A DNA stretch of 11,635 nucleotides from JAICNG01 sp035765135 (GTDB taxonomy: Bacteria > Gemmatimonadota > Gemmatimonadetes > Gemmatimonadales > Gemmatimonadaceae): assembly GCA_035765135.1 (NCBI GenBank), contig DASTYE010000318.1, positions 1 through 11,635 of the forward strand, in the 5' to 3' direction. Both the position numbers and the translations under genes were made by a program. Positions 1 to 7,089 of the stretch are shown here, one piece after another; positions within the stretch are counted from its first letter, which is position 1, and each line of letters starts with the position of its first letter. The notes beneath the pieces were generated by a model, which was not told the DNA's origin, made no database searches, and saw nothing but the letters and a program-made list of their open reading frames with translations.

Positions 1-1890
1 CTTGAGAGCGCTCGAGCCACCCCCCGCGAGATCCTTGAACCAGATGTGCTTCGGATCCTTCATGAGGTCCTTCTCCCACGACTTCCCGATCACCTTTCCA
101 CCCGCCAACGCCTCGGCTCTGACCCTGATGGCCCAGTCGAGATCGGCGGTCAGCGCCTGGTTCGTTTCGGTGTTGCCCGACGCGTCGCCAGCGGTCTGCG
201 TCGAGGTGATCGCCGCGCATCCCGACGCCATCCCTTTGAGATACGGCAGTGGCCCGGCGCGCGCGCCGAGTACGTTGTAGTTGAGGTTGAGCTGCAGCGC
301 GGTGTACAGCCCGGGGCTGACCGTCACCTGACCCTGGATCTGCGCCGTTTCCTTCGTGGTCGCCGGCGCGGTCGTCCCCTTCTCGTTTCCGCTGCAGCCG
401 TCGCCGTCGCAGGTGAAGTCGAAGGTCGATTTCTGCGAGTTGGCGAGCGTGAAGGTGCCCTTCGCCGTGCCCTCGCTCGCAATGTCGACGACGCCTTCGA
501 TGTAGGCGCTGATGTCGAGAATCGCCACTGGCACACCGCCAATGACTACCGGAATGATCTGAATCGGAATCTGCGGGCCTCCAGTCGGGGGGATCTTGAT
601 GCGTCGCTGAAATGAGCCCGCCGCTTCGACGCCGACCGAGAACTCCTGACCGATCGTCATCGTGCCGTTGGCGGACAGGCTCCTCGGGCGAACGAGGAAC
701 GGCAGGCAGGGGATGTAGAAGAAGTCCATCCTGGCGTCGAAGTCGGCCTCCACGGGAATGTCGAGCCTAACGGTTCCCCTGACGGTGCCCGATGCGCCTC
801 CCTTCGACTGGCTTTGTTCGAGGCTCACCGGGATCGACGCGGTGTGCGCGAACTTCACGGGCACCGATCCGCCGGGCAGCGGCTTGTCGGCGAAGCACCC
901 CTGCGTCACCTCCCAAACGTCGGCGAGCTCCTCGGTCTTTTTCGTCCAGGCGTCGTTCGCCGCTTGCCACATCTGCTCCCACCCTTCGGTGAACCCCTCA
1001 CCGACATCCTGGACCGTTTCGTTGAAGCAGTCCATCGACTCGAACATGTTCCCGCAGTCGGAGCCGCCCCCACCGCCGCTCGCTGCCTCCGGATGCTGCG
1101 CGGCCCATCGGCGCAACTGGTCCGCGAGCGCGCTCATCGAGCTGCCCGACATGTTGCCCATCGTCAGATGGATCGGGGGAAACTCCACGGCGGAGTCGGG
1201 AAGCGGATGCTTGGCAAACCACTCGCGCGCTGCCCCTGGGTTGACGATGTAGCTCGTCGACTGCCCCGGCCGCAGCGTGCGGACGTGCATCTCCATCATC
1301 TTGCGCGCCGATCGAGGGAGCATCGTCGCCTTCTCGATGCCGTCGAGTCCCCGGACGAGCACGACCTCATTCGTCTGCGCTCGGCCGCCGACCCGTGCCG
1401 GGACGTTCACGACCTCGACACGCCGCAACGATGGATCCTTTCCCTTGCTGCCCCGCTCGACCGCAATCGGCTCACCGTACGTGACCCGAGGCAGCTCGAG
1501 GACTGCAGGATTGACCGCCACGTTGGCGGTGGCGTTCGCGGCTCCCGGGATCGTCGGCTGCGACGGCGGAGGCTGCCTAACGGGCGGTCGGATGCCCACG
1601 GACGTCTGCGGCGGCTTCGTGATCGTGCAGCATGCCGTCCGCCCATCGAGCGAGACCTGATTGGTCGTAAAGTTGGCGTAGACCTTCTGGCCAGGACGAA
1701 GGAGCCTCGCCGCCTGCGGCGTGAGTGTCCTGAACTGAAAGCTGGCGTTCGACGCGGTCACCTTCGCGGTAACCAGGCCAATGCGGGCATCGATGCCGAC
1801 GATCTCGCAGCAGGGCGTGCCCTGGGCGACCGCGTCGTTCGCGACACCCAGCGTGAGCGTGACGGTGCAGAGCACAAGGGTGAGACGCAT
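1..1890 (-). CDS. Secreted protein of unknown function with N-terminal Cys-Cys domain (3' end beyond window)
   Basis: Translating the minus strand from ATG 1890 gives 630 uninterrupted codons to position 1, so the C-terminus is outside the window. A clear GGAGG (1897-1901) lies 6 nt before the ATG. Residues 1-23 form a signal peptide ending near AVAQ, so the product is probably exported. Residues 24-90 form a small beta-rich domain bracketed by two vicinal cysteine pairs (C27-C28 and C87-C88), containing the phrase GQKVYANF. A proline-rich linker follows (about 100-118). Next come a mixed region, a glycine run, a Trp- and acid-rich helical stretch with several Cys, and from about residue 360 a long beta-rich part including a short Cys-flanked acidic loop (TCDGDGCSGN). 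I do not recognise the full-length family. It lies 49 bp after the propeller gene, so it is probably the last visible gene of the same operon. Codon pattern and absence of stops make the reading frame certain; the function is unknown. Confidence 0.88.
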   Translation of the reverse strand, partial: MRLTLVLCTVTLTLGVANDAVAQGTPCCEIVGIDARIGLVTAKVTASNASFQFRTLTPQAARLLRPGQKVYANFTTNQVSLDGRTACCTITKPPQTSVGIRPPVRQPPPSQPTIPGAANATANVAVNPAVLELPRVTYGEPIAVERGSKGKDPSLRRVEVVNVPARVGGRAQTNEVVLVRGLDGIEKATMLPRSARKMMEMHVRTLRPGQSTSYIVNPGAAREWFAKHPLPDSAVEFPPIHLTMGNMSGSSMSALADQLRRWAAQHPEAASGGGGGSDCGNMFESMDCFNETVQDVGEGFTEGWEQMWQAANDAWTKKTEELADVWEVTQGCFADKPLPGGSVPVKFAHTASIPVSLEQSQSKGGASGTVRGTVRLDIPVEADFDARMDFFYIPCLPFLVRPRSLSANGTMTIGQEFSVGVEAAGSFQRRIKIPPTGGPQIPIQIIPVVIGGVPVAILDISAYIEGVVDIASEGTAKGTFTLANSQKSTFDFTCDGDGCSGNEKGTTAPATTKETAQIQGQVTVSPGLYTALQLNLNYNVLGARAGPLPYLKGMASGCAAITSTQTAGDASGNTETNQALTADLDWAIRVRAEALAGGKVIGKSWEKDLMKDPKHIWFKDLAGGGSSALK

Positions 1891-1896
1891 GAGCTT

Positions 1897-1901
1897 CCTC
1901 C
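1897..1901 (-). promoter_or_regulatory. Strong Shine-Dalgarno site deciding the start at 1890
   Basis: The minus strand reads GGAGG six nucleotides before ATG 1890. It sits in the 49-bp gap after the stop of the propeller gene and fixes the start of the large secreted protein. Confidence 0.75.
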
Positions 1902-1939
1902 GGGCGAACAGGTCGTTCAGTGTGTGGACGCCGCGTGCC

Positions 1940-3565
1940 TCACTCCTGAGCGGGCGGTGGCGGCTGGGTCTGGAACGCGGCTTTCGTCGCCGTCTGGAGC
2001 TCGCGTGTGGCCGCCGTGATCTGCACCAGCGCAGCCTGAGCGCTCTCCTTGTCCCCGGCCTGCTTGAAGGCGCGCATCGCCGACCGGAGGTTGCCGTATT
2101 TGTCGGGCAGGTCGGTATACATGCGCAGCCCGGCGATGAGCAGGTTCATGTTCTTGTACTTCTGAAGAAACGACGGCAGGCTCTGCGCGACGGCGCCTAA
2201 CAGCACATTGACCTTCTTGACCGACCTGGTGCAGCACGCGTCGGTGAATGCCGACAGGGGCAGCGCCACCAGCTCCTCCACACTCGGCGGTGGCGCCGAT
2301 TCGTCGACTGCCTCGGGAGTGAAGTCGCCGCCGGTCGCGGATGGAGCGCTGTCGGATGCGGCGGGCGATTGTTCGAGCGTCGTGCTCAGCTCGGTCACGA
2401 GCGTTTCGAGCTCGACGACCTCGTTATCGAGGGAAGATGCGAAGGCGGGCATTGGCGGCGCCGCGATCACGCCCTGCTTGACCGGCGCCGAGGCGGGGAC
2501 GACGCGGTAGCGGAAGATCATTCCGCCCCTGCCCACCACGTACGCACGGTCGCGGCGCGGGAAGCTCCATCCGAGAACGTAGGCGGGGAACCGGAGCTGC
2601 CGCGATGTCCAGCGCTTTCCGCCGTCGACCGTGACGGCCATCTTCGGACTCGTGCCGAGGTCGAGCGCCCACCCGGTCTCGGGGTCGGCAAAGCGCATGA
2701 GGTCACCAGGCGTCGACACGACCCCTCGCCAGGTCTCGCCGCCATCGGCGGTCGCGAAGAGCTTGTGAGCGCCCGCTTCATTCACGTGAACGAGGCCCAT
2801 CCTCTCGTCGAGGAAGAACAGGTCCTCGAGGTCGGCGTGCTTCGGATCGCCAGGGCCTAACGTGAACTCCCACGATCGTCCGCCGTCGATCGTCTTGCCG
2901 AACATCGGCGGGCCACCGCACCCCATGCCGGCACACTGCGCCTTGCCCACGAGGTAGCCAACCTCCGGTGTGGGAAAGTGAATGCGCGCGATCTCGCACG
3001 TCGTGGTGCGATTGACGCCATCGATCATCGCCTTCACCTGGCACTGCGCGACGTGCGCCCACGTCTTCCCGCCATCGTCGGTGCGGAAGATCTGGCTCGT
3101 GCTCTGTTCCGAGGTGCCGCCAGCGGCCACGCCGGACTGCGCCGAGAGGAAGACGTAGTCTCCCATACGCAATGGGGTGGAGCCGTACTCTTCCCAGCTC
3201 TCTCCATCAGTGGTGCGGAGCAGCTTTCTCCCCTGCACCGCCCACCCATGGTGCTCGTCGATGAAGCGAAGCTTGTGGACCTTGTCCTCGGTGGACGCCG
3301 GGTCCCCGCCTAACGCCGGGGTCCACGTCGCTCCGCCATCAGTGGTCTTGATGATCGTCCCCGCTTCACCGGCGGCCCAGCCAATGTCGATCGTCACGAA
3401 ATAGACGTCGGCAAGGTCGAGGTCCTCGGAGTAGCTGACCGGTTCCCAGATGCCCTTGAACGCCGGCTTCGCGGCGGCGGTACGCTGGGCGTCGAGTGAG
3501 AGCGACAGCGCCCCAATGGCTCCCAGGGCCACCAAACCAGCTCTATAGCGTCGTAGAAGCGACAT
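1940..3565 (-). CDS. Secreted BNR/Asp-box beta-propeller protein (YCF48/photosystem II stability factor-like) with C-terminal helical Cys-Cys tail
   Basis: The product is 541 residues. An N-terminal signal sequence (about 1-27, ending LSLDAQ) has no lipobox, so it is probably periplasmic or secreted. Six Asp-box motifs of the form T-x-D-G-x-x-W are visible at about residues 74-81, 117-124, 162-169, 225-232, 272-279 and 312-319, the hallmark of sialidase/YCF48-type propellers. Such folds usually act as binding or assembly scaffolds. No sialidase catalytic set was recognised, so enzymatic activity is not claimed. After about residue 360 a Ser/Pro-rich linker leads to a helical C-terminal region with a vicinal pair C444-C445. 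The start at ATG 3565 is chosen for the signal peptide and the GAGGAG (3574-3579) 8 nt upstream. The frame stays open further upstream to 4066, but that stretch overlaps the preceding gene in another frame. The gene begins 23 bp after its upstream neighbour's stop. All three TTA leucine codons sit inside TTAGGC, the repeated motif described separately. Confidence 0.88.
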   Translation of the reverse strand: MSLLRRYRAGLVALGAIGALSLSLDAQRTAAAKPAFKGIWEPVSYSEDLDLADVYFVTIDIGWAAGEAGTIIKTTDGGATWTPALGGDPASTEDKVHKLRFIDEHHGWAVQGRKLLRTTDGESWEEYGSTPLRMGDYVFLSAQSGVAAGGTSEQSTSQIFRTDDGGKTWAHVAQCQVKAMIDGVNRTTTCEIARIHFPTPEVGYLVGKAQCAGMGCGGPPMFGKTIDGGRSWEFTLGPGDPKHADLEDLFFLDERMGLVHVNEAGAHKLFATADGGETWRGVVSTPGDLMRFADPETGWALDLGTSPKMAVTVDGGKRWTSRQLRFPAYVLGWSFPRRDRAYVVGRGGMIFRYRVVPASAPVKQGVIAAPPMPAFASSLDNEVVELETLVTELSTTLEQSPAASDSAPSATGGDFTPEAVDESAPPPSVEELVALPLSAFTDACCTRSVKKVNVLLGAVAQSLPSFLQKYKNMNLLIAGLRMYTDLPDKYGNLRSAMRAFKQAGDKESAQAALVQITAATRELQTATKAAFQTQPPPPAQE

Positions 3566-3573
3566 GCGAACGT

Positions 3574-3579
3574 CTCCTC
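3574..3579 (-). promoter_or_regulatory. Shine-Dalgarno site for the propeller gene
   Basis: GAGGAG on the minus strand lies 8 nt before ATG 3565, between the two genes. It argues against the longer in-frame extension to 4066. Confidence 0.65.
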
Positions 3580-3588
3580 GCGCAATCG

Positions 3589-4098
3589 TTAGGGTGACAG
3601 CCAGATGACACAGCAGGACACGGCGTCGGCGATCGTTTGCTTCAGGGCGTTCGCGGCGGCACCTACATGCGTGGCGTCCGCCCGCGCCCCCTGCACATCG
3701 GTTGCATCTCTCAAGGCATCGAGGGCGCGGCTCAGCCGCGCGATCTGCCCGTTCATCTCTGCCGCTCTGCGCAAACCCTCCGCATGGTGCGCGGCCCGGT
3801 ACGCCTGATTCACTTTGTCCGCGTCCGCGCGCAGTACGTCGAGCGCCGTGCGCAGCGCAGCGACTTCTCCCGTACAGCACCGCGCGGCCGACTGCGCGGC
3901 GCCCAGCTTCGATCGCAACGCCTCGACTTGGCCGTGGATGCCGGTGATGTCGGAAGCGAGGAGCGCGAGGCCATCGACCGATCCCCGACCGGCTGTTGGC
4001 GGCCCCGCCTGCGCTTCCAGAGTGCCCGCGGACAGCGCGACCGTTACAGCCACGGTCATCATCCACCCGAACCGCTCCCGACCCTGAATGCCTCGCAT
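3589..4098 (-). CDS. Small secreted alpha-helical/coiled-coil protein with two Cys-Cys pairs
   Basis: The product is 169 residues with the start at ATG 4098. An N-terminal hydrophobic segment (about 12-29) ends in TLEAQA, consistent with a signal peptide. The rest is Ala/Leu-rich with heptad-like spacing, predicted by eye to be almost wholly helical. It carries vicinal cysteine pairs at C74-C75 and C162-C163, the second only six residues from the C-terminus (CCVIWLSP). A GAGG (4106-4109) lies 7 nt before the ATG. A longer in-frame start at 4191 exists, but its extra 31 residues look unlike a signal peptide and run through the divergent promoter region. The TAA stop at 3589-3591 lies inside a CCTAACG motif. 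It is the first gene of the three-gene minus-strand operon and divergent from the SARP-type regulator. I recognise no family. A structural or partner role beside the propeller protein is an inference from position and shared Cys pairs. Confidence 0.75.
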   Translation of the reverse strand: MRGIQGRERFGWMMTVAVTVALSAGTLEAQAGPPTAGRGSVDGLALLASDITGIHGQVEALRSKLGAAQSAARCCTGEVAALRTALDVLRADADKVNQAYRAAHHAEGLRRAAEMNGQIARLSRALDALRDATDVQGARADATHVGAAANALKQTIADAVSCCVIWLSP

Positions 4099-4125
4099 GA
4101 GGGAACCTCGAGTGACCGGCGTTGC

Positions 4126-4154
4126 TTGCTGCAATCGAGCGCAGTGCGTATCAT
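4126..4154 (+). promoter_or_regulatory. Candidate sigma70-type promoter for the SARP/TolB/TPR regulator
   Basis: TTGCTG (4126-4131) is followed by a 17-nt spacer and TATCAT (4149-4154), which matches the -10 consensus at five of six positions. Transcription would begin near 4161, about 40 nt before GTG 4203. If correct, it rules out the TTG start at 4122, which would lie upstream of the transcript. The -35 match is weak (three of six). Confidence 0.42.
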
Positions 4155-4202
4155 GCGAATCCTCGTCAGTCCGCTCTCCGCGCATCGTCAACTCGGTGGA
4201 AC

Positions 4203-6815
4203 GTGTTCAGGCTCAGGACCTTGGGAACCGTGTCCATCGACTTGGACGGCGTCCCGCTCGCTGGCCGCTCCACCCAGCGGCGCCGCTTGGCGCTGCTCGC
4301 GCTGCTCGCCGCGGCCGAGGAGCGGGGACTCACGCGCGACAAGCTCCTCGCCTATCTGTGGCCTGAGCGCGACACCGACCGCGCTCGGCACGCGCTGTCG
4401 CAAACGCTCTACGCCGTGCGGCAGGATTTAGGGGACGAGGCACTCATCGGCGGGATCGATGAGATACGTCTCAACGCACAGATCGTGGAAAGCGATGTCG
4501 CACAATTCCGTGCGGCGCTCGCTGCCGGCGAGCTGGAGCGCGCTGTCGCGCTGTACGCTGGTCCCTTCCTCGACGGCTTCTTCGTCCCCGACGCGCCCGG
4601 GTTCGAGCGATGGGCCGACGAAGAACGCGGGAGGGCGGCGGCCGAATACAGCGCAGCGCTCGAAAAGCTGGCTCGTGCGGCCGAGCAGCAGGGCGAGCAC
4701 GCGCGCTCGGCGGAGTGGTGGCGACGTGGCGCCGCGCTCGATCCGCTGAACTCGCAGGTCGCGCTTTCGCTCATGCGCACTCTGGCGGCATCCGGAGATC
4801 GCGCAGGCGCGCTTCGGCACGCGCGCATCCACACGACGATGGTGAGGCAGGAGCTCGGCGCGTCCCCGGATCCCGCGGTGGATGAGCTGTCGGGGCGTCT
4901 ACAGGCGCAAGGAGTCAGCGTGCGAGCCGACGTCGCTCAGCCTCGCGCGGATGTGGCGGTTCCGGCGCCGCCTAACAACCCGCCCGCGGCGGTGCCCATC
5001 GAGGTCGGTGCTGCTGGCCCGTGGCACAGAGGCTCTCGTCGCGTGGCGGCGATGGGCATTGGTCTCGCGCTTCTGGTCGTATCGGGCACGTTCGTCGTCT
5101 CGCGATGGCAGTCGGCGAGCGCCGACCCTCCACGGCGGACGATCGTGCTCTCGGAGTTGCGCGGCACGGACACGATCCTCGCCCTCGCCGTCCAGGAGGC
5201 GCTGCGCGCCGAGTTGGCGTCGGCGCCAGACGTCAGGCTCGCTGGAGAGTCCAGCATTCGCGAAACGCTGCGACTGATGTCGATCCCGGAAGGCGTCGCC
5301 CTCACGCGGCCGATGGCGCGCGACGTCGCGCAGAGGCAGGGCGCAGCCTTCGTGATCGCGGGGTCAGTGTCACCGTTGGGTAATGGAGCGCAGCTGGTCG
5401 CCGAGCTGATCGATGCCCGCACCGGCGCACCGATCGCGTCGGTCGCCGAGCGTCCGGCGACCGCGGGCGAGGTCGTGTCGGCCGTCACCCGGCTAGCGCG
5501 CGCGATTCGCGGAAAGGTCGCGGGAGCGCCGGTTCCGGACCCTGTCGCTCCGCTCCCGGCGGTGACCACCGCATCGCTCCCCGCGCTTCGGAGCTACGCG
5601 CTCGCTCGTTACGCCCTCGCCGCTTACCAGCGTGAGCAGGCCCTGATCCATGGCGAAGCGGCACTCATGCATGACAGCCTGTTCGCGCTCGCGCACTACC
5701 TTGTTGGCGATCTCCTCTGGTTTCTCGATGAGCAACGTCACGGCGAGGATCACCTTCGCAGCGCGTACCTGCTGAGCGACCGCCTGCCGCCACGCGAGCG
5801 ACTGCTCGTGCGCGCGCGATATACACACATCGTGCTCGACCGTCCCGACAGCTCGCTCACATATTGGCGTCTGCTTCGCGCCGCCTATCCTGACGAAACG
5901 TTGGCGTACGAGGGACTTTCGTGGGCATTCCGCGCGCTCGCCCAGCCGGAGAGCGCGGCGGTGGCGGCGGAAGCCGCGTTGCGCATCGACGAAACGGCAA
6001 TCGTGCCGAATCTGCGGAATCGCGTCATTTCACTGATCGAGCTGGGCGACACGGCAATGGCGCTCGCGCTGGCGCGCGCCGGCGGGCACAGGACGACTGG
6101 CATGTTGCGCGAGGCGCGCTTTCTCGCGACAGCGTTGTACGGTGCCGGGGCGGGCGCCGCCCTCGCCGAGCAATCCGGTGATAGTCTTCCTTCATACTTC
6201 CGGCAAACGGCGCTGCTGGCGATGGGATCGTTCGCTGATGCGTCCCGCCTGATGGAGGACGCTGTCACGCTTCGGCGAGCGCAGGAGCCACCGCGCGTCC
6301 TCATCGCGCAAGCACGAGCTGAGCTTGGCGCCGGGCTGCCATCGGAGCACGCGCGTTCGCTGTCGAGTCGTGCCCTCGAGTGGCTCGAGCGCGCCGACCT
6401 CTCGGCCCCCGCCTATGCACGGCTCGCGGAGCGGATCGCCGAGGCCGCTGCGCGCATCGGCGATACCGCAATGATTGCGCGTGCGCGCCGATTGCTCGTC
6501 GCGAACGATGCAGGACGCGACTTGCCGAGCTATCGCCACAGCTTGATGGCGGTCGATGCCGCGGCCGCGTTCGCGCGCGGCGACATGCCTCGCGCGGCAT
6601 CGCTGGCCGAGCGCGCGCGCGAGTGGCCGATCTTCGCGCGGTCGATCTTCACGCTGGTGCTGCTCGAGGCAGACGCACGACGCGCAATGGGCGACCACGC
6701 GCGTGCGGATTCACTGTATCGTGGCCTGCTCACGCCGGTGCCATTCGGCGATGGCGACATTCAGACGCTGATTTCGATGCGCTTTCTCGCCGAGCGAGGA
6801 TTGGGCCGGCGTTGA
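4203..6815 (+). CDS. Membrane-anchored SARP/BTAD transcriptional regulator with TolB-like and TPR-type domains
   Basis: The product is about 870 residues from GTG 4203. Residues 1-93 form the winged-helix module of the SARP/OmpR type, opening FRLRTLGTVSIDLDG, with an Arg-rich helix QRRRLALLALL and LLAYLWPE. Residues about 96-237 form the bacterial transcriptional activator domain (BTAD), ending in RQELGASPDPAV. A Pro-rich linker (about 244-265) and basic residues HRGSRR precede a single hydrophobic helix (about 281-300). The positive charges indicate a cytoplasmic N-terminus. Residues about 312-460 resemble the TolB N-terminal fold, and about 470-870 form an Ala/Leu-rich helical array of TPR type in the periplasm. 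The likely role is a one-component regulator sensing outside the membrane and acting on DNA, in the manner of CadC/ToxR. Its targets may be the divergent operon or itself. The frame stays open to TTG 4122, but homologous SARPs begin at FRLR and a promoter candidate overlaps the longer start. The ribosome site before GTG is weak. Confidence 0.88.
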   Translation: MFRLRTLGTVSIDLDGVPLAGRSTQRRRLALLALLAAAEERGLTRDKLLAYLWPERDTDRARHALSQTLYAVRQDLGDEALIGGIDEIRLNAQIVESDVAQFRAALAAGELERAVALYAGPFLDGFFVPDAPGFERWADEERGRAAAEYSAALEKLARAAEQQGEHARSAEWWRRGAALDPLNSQVALSLMRTLAASGDRAGALRHARIHTTMVRQELGASPDPAVDELSGRLQAQGVSVRADVAQPRADVAVPAPPNNPPAAVPIEVGAAGPWHRGSRRVAAMGIGLALLVVSGTFVVSRWQSASADPPRRTIVLSELRGTDTILALAVQEALRAELASAPDVRLAGESSIRETLRLMSIPEGVALTRPMARDVAQRQGAAFVIAGSVSPLGNGAQLVAELIDARTGAPIASVAERPATAGEVVSAVTRLARAIRGKVAGAPVPDPVAPLPAVTTASLPALRSYALARYALAAYQREQALIHGEAALMHDSLFALAHYLVGDLLWFLDEQRHGEDHLRSAYLLSDRLPPRERLLVRARYTHIVLDRPDSSLTYWRLLRAAYPDETLAYEGLSWAFRALAQPESAAVAAEAALRIDETAIVPNLRNRVISLIELGDTAMALALARAGGHRTTGMLREARFLATALYGAGAGAALAEQSGDSLPSYFRQTALLAMGSFADASRLMEDAVTLRRAQEPPRVLIAQARAELGAGLPSEHARSLSSRALEWLERADLSAPAYARLAERIAEAAARIGDTAMIARARRLLVANDAGRDLPSYRHSLMAVDAAAAFARGDMPRAASLAERAREWPIFARSIFTLVLLEADARRAMGDHARADSLYRGLLTPVPFGDGDIQTLISMRFLAERGLGRR

Positions 6816-6851
6816 AGCGTCGATAGCGTTTGGCCCGTCGAGATACTCTTC

Positions 6852-7080
6852 GTTCCCGCGTGTGCACCTGACTGGCATCAAGAACCGAGGGGTTCATCCC
6901 GGATGACACGGATTGGACGGAAGAGGCCGAATTCGTTCCTTGTGCAGTGAACCCTCCCAGCGCGACAACAAAAAAGTCGCTTTGGACCTGCGCGTGGAGA
7001 GTGATCGCCGCCAGAAGCGATCAGGTAGTTACCGTCCCATCCGTGTCCTCCGGGATGCACCCCTGGGTCCTTGATGCCAG
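6852..7080. repeat. TIR repeat, copy 1 (MITE-like, non-coding)
   Basis: An element with terminal inverted repeats starts with CTGGCATCAAG at 6872 and ends with CTTGATGCCAG at 7080. The arms are about 49 bp (6872-6920 and 7032-7080) and match at 44 of 49 positions. A 12-base block GTTCCCGCGTGT (6852-6863), found at the same distance in copy 2, extends the element leftwards. The core of about 110 bp is not palindromic. It holds an A-tract (GACAACAAAAAA), a 29-bp block identical to copy 2 (6979-7007), and a small hairpin (7002-7023). No credible coding sequence is present. It fills the gap between two convergent genes and could act as a bidirectional terminator when transcribed. No target-site duplication is obvious. 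Confidence 0.85.
7002..7023. other. Conserved hairpin in the repeat core, copy 1
   Basis: TGATCGC and GCGATCA form a perfect 7-bp stem around an 8-nt loop. Copy 2 keeps a 6-bp version (TGATCG/CGATCA) with the same 8-nt loop length and a changed loop sequence, suggesting that structure is retained. Confidence 0.55.
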
Positions 7081-7089
7081 CCAGAGCGC

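Noticed and set aside
814..2019. Plus-strand open frame of 401 codons
   Set aside because: It is a high-G+C shadow antisense to the minus-strand secreted-protein gene. It is Arg-rich with no recognisable domain, whereas the minus frame has a signal peptide, a strong ribosome site and 630 open codons.
1940..4066. A single 708-codon gene covering the propeller protein and upstream DNA
   Set aside because: The extra upstream part is Arg/Gly-rich and overlaps the small helical protein gene in another frame. Signal peptide and GAGGAG site place the start at 3565.
4122..4202. TTG start adding 27 residues to the SARP regulator
   Set aside because: The family begins at FRLR-type sequence, the added residues show no domain, and a promoter candidate overlaps them. 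GTG 4203 is preferred, though its ribosome site is weak.
6816..6851. Rho-independent terminator directly after the SARP regulator
   Set aside because: No convincing stem with T-tract is seen. Termination may instead use the repeat's inverted arms.
6878..7060. Small open frame inside repeat copy 1
   Set aside because: The frame follows the inverted-repeat arms, is not preserved in copy 2 because of indels, and has no ribosome site.
6872..7080. Integron attC site or CRISPR-like repeat
   Set aside because: No integrase core sites, no spaced short repeats, and the arms are far longer than attC arms. A TIR element fits better.
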